Below are positions 6,181 through 8,611 of a DNA stretch of 8,611 nucleotides, in pieces (within the stretch, counting starts at the first letter, position 1; every line of letters starts with the position of its first letter). The DNA comes from JBCBTJ01 sp964597685 (GTDB taxonomy: Bacteria > Pseudomonadota > Alphaproteobacteria > Caulobacterales > Hyphomonadaceae), in NCBI GenBank assembly GCA_964597685.1, contig CAZQZC010000111.1, forward strand, positions 1-8,611, read 5' to 3'. Below the pieces are notes generated by a model that saw only the letters and a program-made list of their open reading frames with translations, was not told the DNA's origin and made no database searches. The translations under genes were made by a program, and so were the position numbers.

Positions 6181-7620
6181 ATGGTCATAAACGCATCCAT
6201 GACGCGTCATGTTTCCAAGGTCCTCGCGGCGGTTTGCGTCGCGGTGTTCATTTTGCTTGCTGTGGCCGTATCGCCACTCTTGAGCGGGAAAGCCCGTGCG
6301 CAAAGTCTGCCGGAAACGCGCGAGCAGATCGAACTCACGTTCGCGCCCTTGGTTCGCGAAGCGTCTCCCGCCGTGGTCAATGTCTACACCAGCCGGGTCG
6401 TGCAACAGCCGGTTTCTCCTTTCGCCCTGCTGGATCCGCGCTTTCGGCGCTATGGCGGCGCGACGCGCGAGCGAGTGCAAAGTTCGCTCGGGTCCGGCGT
6501 CATCGTCGGCGAAGACGGCACGATCGTTACGAACAATCACGTCATCGAAGGCGCCGACGAGTTTACGGTGGTCCTGTCGGACCGGCGTGAATATCCGGCC
6601 GAACTGATCCTCGCCGACGAGCGCTCCGACCTCGCCGTTTTGAAGGTCGACACCGAAGGCGCGTCTTTGCCAACGCTGTCCTATGCCGATACGCGAGATG
6701 TTGAGGTTGGCGATTTGGTGCTTGCCATCGGCAATCCCTTCGGCGTGGGCCAGACGGTGACCAACGGCATCGTGTCGGCCACGGCGCGCACCGATGTTGG
6801 GATCACCGACTACGCCTTCTTCATACAGACGGACGCCGCCATTAATCCCGGCAATTCCGGCGGCGCCCTGGTCAATACGCGCGGCGAGCTCGTCGGCGTG
6901 AATACGGCGATCTTTTCCCGCTCGGGCGGGTCGAACGGGATCGGATTCGCCATTCCGTCGGAGATGGTGAAGCGCGTTGTCGACGCGGCCGTCAATGAAG
7001 GCCGCATCACCCGGCCGTGGCTGGGCCTGAAGGGCCAGTCAGTGAGCTACGACATCGCGAAGTCCCAAGGCCTGGAGCGGCCGGTGGGGATCATCATCAC
7101 CGAGGTTTATCCAGACGGTCCGGCCGACGACGCAGGCCTTCGGCGTGGAGATCTGGTCACGGCGATCGGCGGACGCGAAGTGTTCGACGAACGCGGCCTC
7201 AAATTTCTCGCTGCGATCCAGTCGCCCGGCGAACGCGCTGAGCTTGATGTCCTGCGCGGCGGAACGCCGCAGAAACTCAGCGTCAAGCTCGCACCGCCAC
7301 CGGGTGCGACGGAGGCCGAGCTTGTCCTGATCGACGGATCAAACCCGTTCAGCGGCGCCGAAGTCGCGGAATTGTCTCCAGCGCTCGCCGATCAATTGGG
7401 TCGCGATCCGTTTGAGACCGGCGTCCTGGTCACCCGCGTCCTGAGACGCGGCTTCGCCCGTCGCATCGTTCGGCCTGGAGACGTAATCGTGCAGGTCAAC
7501 GGCCAGCCTGTCACAACGCTGGACGACCTCGACGACGTCTTGGACGCGGGAAGCGACGGCGCCTGGGATATCGCCGTCGATCGCAATGGTCGGCGTATTT
7601 CGGGGCGGGTGCAGATCTGA
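6181..7620 (+). CDS. HtrA/Do-family periplasmic serine protease with two PDZ domains
   Basis: This family degrades or refolds damaged proteins in the periplasm (MEROPS S1C: DegP/DegQ/DegS type). In the 479-residue product, residues 13-34 are hydrophobic and are followed by KARA-QS (37-42), which looks like a signal peptidase I site after Ala40; an uncleaved anchor is the alternative. The trypsin-like domain (about 50-275) has the triad His120 (TNNHVI), Asp150 (RSDLAVLK) and Ser226 (NPGNSGGAL), with the oxyanion glycine in place. PDZ1 spans about 280-370 (PWLGL, GPADDAGLRRGDLVTAIGG) and PDZ2 about 390-475 (GFARRIVRPGDVIVQVNGQPV). The loop between the first strands is short, unlike the long DegP LA loop, so it is nearer DegQ; I do not assign a symbol. 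There is no clear Shine-Dalgarno before either ATG 6181 or ATG 6199, so the start is uncertain; both keep the signal sequence. rarA follows 41 nt later and may be co-transcribed. Confidence 0.93.
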   Translation: MVINASMTRHVSKVLAAVCVAVFILLAVAVSPLLSGKARAQSLPETREQIELTFAPLVREASPAVVNVYTSRVVQQPVSPFALLDPRFRRYGGATRERVQSSLGSGVIVGEDGTIVTNNHVIEGADEFTVVLSDRREYPAELILADERSDLAVLKVDTEGASLPTLSYADTRDVEVGDLVLAIGNPFGVGQTVTNGIVSATARTDVGITDYAFFIQTDAAINPGNSGGALVNTRGELVGVNTAIFSRSGGSNGIGFAIPSEMVKRVVDAAVNEGRITRPWLGLKGQSVSYDIAKSQGLERPVGIIITEVYPDGPADDAGLRRGDLVTAIGGREVFDERGLKFLAAIQSPGERAELDVLRGGTPQKLSVKLAPPPGATEAELVLIDGSNPFSGAEVAELSPALADQLGRDPFETGVLVTRVLRRGFARRIVRPGDVIVQVNGQPVTTLDDLDDVLDAGSDGAWDIAVDRNGRRISGRVQI

Positions 7621-7661
7621 TCCGGCTTTCGCCCGCCGCGGCGCCGCTGTAGCGTTTCACC

Positions 7662-8611
7662 ATGTCCGATCTCTTCGCAGCCTCTGGTCTTGACGGCGAC
7701 GCGCCGCGCCCCCTTGCAGACCGGCTGCGCCCGGCGCGCCTAACGGATGTTGTCGGCCAAGACCATTTGTTAGGACCGGAGGGGCCGATCGGGCGAATGC
7801 TGGCGGCGGGTCGGTTCTCGTCAATCGTGTTGTGGGGGCCGCCTGGCGTCGGCAAGACCACGATCGCCCAGCTTTTGGCCAAGGCCGCCGATCTCGAATA
7901 TGAGGCGGTGTCCGCCGTGTTTTCGGGCGTGAAAGATCTGCGCGCGGCCTTCGACCGGGCCGAACAACGCCGCACCGCCGGGCGCGGCACATTGTTGTTC
8001 GTCGATGAGATCCACCGATTCAACCGCGCCCAGCAGGACGGCTTCTTGCCCTTCGTGGAGCGTGTCGTTTTTTTTATTGATTGGGCGACCACCGAGAATC
8101 CCAGCTTTGAGATAAACGGCGCCCTCTTGTCGCGATGCCAGGTTCTGGTCCTGAAAAGGCTTGAGGCTGAGGCGCTGGAAACCCTGCTGAGCCGCGCGGA
8201 AGCCGTCGAGGGCAGGGCGCTGCCGCTCGACCAGAGCGCCCGCGTCGCGCTTGTCGACATGGCCGACGGCGACGGGCGTTACCTCCTGAACTTGGCCGAG
8301 CAGGCGTTCACCTTGGCTCAGAACGTGGAGGCGCAAAACGTGGAGGCGCTTGACGCGAAGGCGCTCGCGGCGGCGCTGCAGAAACGCGCCCCAGCGTACG
8401 ACAAGGACCGCGATGAGCACTACAACCTCATCTCGGCGCTGCACAAATCCGTCCGCGGTTCTGATCCGGACGCCGCGCTTTATTGGTTCGCGCGCATGAT
8501 CGAGGGCGGGGAGGACCCGCTCTATCTGGCGCGCCGTCTTGTGCGCATGGCGAGCGAGGATATTGGTCTCGCCGATCCGACCGCTCTGATGATCGCTGGC
8601 GAAGCGGCGCG
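7662..8611 (+). CDS. rarA: Replication-associated recombination protein A (AAA+ ATPase), 3'-truncated
   Basis: RarA (MgsA; relative of yeast Mgs1 and human WRNIP1) is an AAA+ ATPase that acts at stalled replication forks and single-strand gaps. The first 316 residues are visible; the rest lies beyond the right edge. Landmarks: PLADRLRPARLTDVVGQDHLLG (17-38), Walker A GPPGVGKTT (59-67), SAVFSGVKDLR (84-94), Walker B LLFVDEIHRFN (111-121), sensor 1 ATTENPSFE (142-150), LLSR (155-158, probable arginine finger), sensor 2 GDGRYLLNLAEQ (203-214), then the tetramerisation-region signature YNLISALHKSVRGSDPDAALYW (254-275, cited as landmark) and EDPLYLARRLVRMASEDIGLADP. The strand before sensor 1 (134-141, RVVFFIDW) departs from the family pattern DGTxTLIG, and residues 221-230 carry a tandem repeat; see findings. 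The ATG lacks a strong Shine-Dalgarno. Confidence 0.95.
   Translation, partial: MSDLFAASGLDGDAPRPLADRLRPARLTDVVGQDHLLGPEGPIGRMLAAGRFSSIVLWGPPGVGKTTIAQLLAKAADLEYEAVSAVFSGVKDLRAAFDRAEQRRTAGRGTLLFVDEIHRFNRAQQDGFLPFVERVVFFIDWATTENPSFEINGALLSRCQVLVLKRLEAEALETLLSRAEAVEGRALPLDQSARVALVDMADGDGRYLLNLAEQAFTLAQNVEAQNVEALDAKALAAALQKRAPAYDKDRDEHYNLISALHKSVRGSDPDAALYWFARMIEGGEDPLYLARRLVRMASEDIGLADPTALMIAGEAA
8322..8349 (+). repeat. 15-nt tandem duplication inside rarA
   Basis: AACGTGGAGGCGC occurs at 8322-8334 and again at 8337-8349 with a period of 15 nt, so the frame is kept and the protein reads NVEAQ-NVEAL (221-230). It lies in the variable helical linker between the AAA+ module and the C-terminal tetramerisation part, where length differences are likely to be tolerated. 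Confidence 0.8.

Noticed and set aside
1..8611. A novel defence, mobile or biosynthetic system
   Set aside because: Every gene belongs to a known housekeeping family in the usual order; no transposase, integrase, tRNA, CRISPR array or unassigned gene is visible.

Overview
The window is a GC-rich stretch of an alphaproteobacterial chromosome. It carries the 3' half of the spc ribosomal-protein operon, the alpha operon, and then two non-ribosomal genes. All ten complete genes and both partial ones are on the + strand. The order rplR-rpsE-rpmD-rplO-secY-adk-rpsM-rpsK-rpoA-rplQ, with adk directly after secY, no rpmJ between them and no rpsD in the alpha operon, is the usual alphaproteobacterial arrangement. 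A two-PDZ HtrA/Do-type protease followed by rarA downstream of rplQ also fits that class. A finer assignment cannot be made from sequence reading alone.

Layout: 2-3617 holds the end of the spc operon (rplR cut by the window edge, rpsE, rpmD, rplO, secY, adk). Spacing is tight. Shine-Dalgarno sequences overlap the upstream stop codons at rplR/rpsE and rpsE/rpmD, and the adk start (TTG) overlaps the secY stop. The 88-nt rplO-secY gap holds a strong hairpin. The 137-nt adk-rpsM gap holds a good sigma70-type promoter, so the alpha operon (rpsM, rpsK, rpoA, rplQ; 3755-6049) can probably be transcribed separately from spc. A 15-bp perfect, AT-rich inverted repeat follows rplQ. After it come a periplasmic HtrA-type serine protease (6181-7620), with a candidate GGAAC/GTT ECF-type promoter just upstream, and the first 316 codons of rarA, which runs off the right edge.

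The genes join translation (30S proteins S5, S11, S13; 50S proteins L15, L17, L18, L30), protein export (SecY), nucleotide balance (Adk) and transcription (RNA polymerase alpha). The protease and RarA add envelope protein quality control and replication-fork maintenance. I found no novel system. This is housekeeping DNA, and the points worth a second look are small: a disturbed sensor-1 strand in RarA that looks like two compensating indels, a 15-nt tandem duplication in the same gene, the intergenic hairpins, two candidate promoters, and TTG starts on adk and rpsM.
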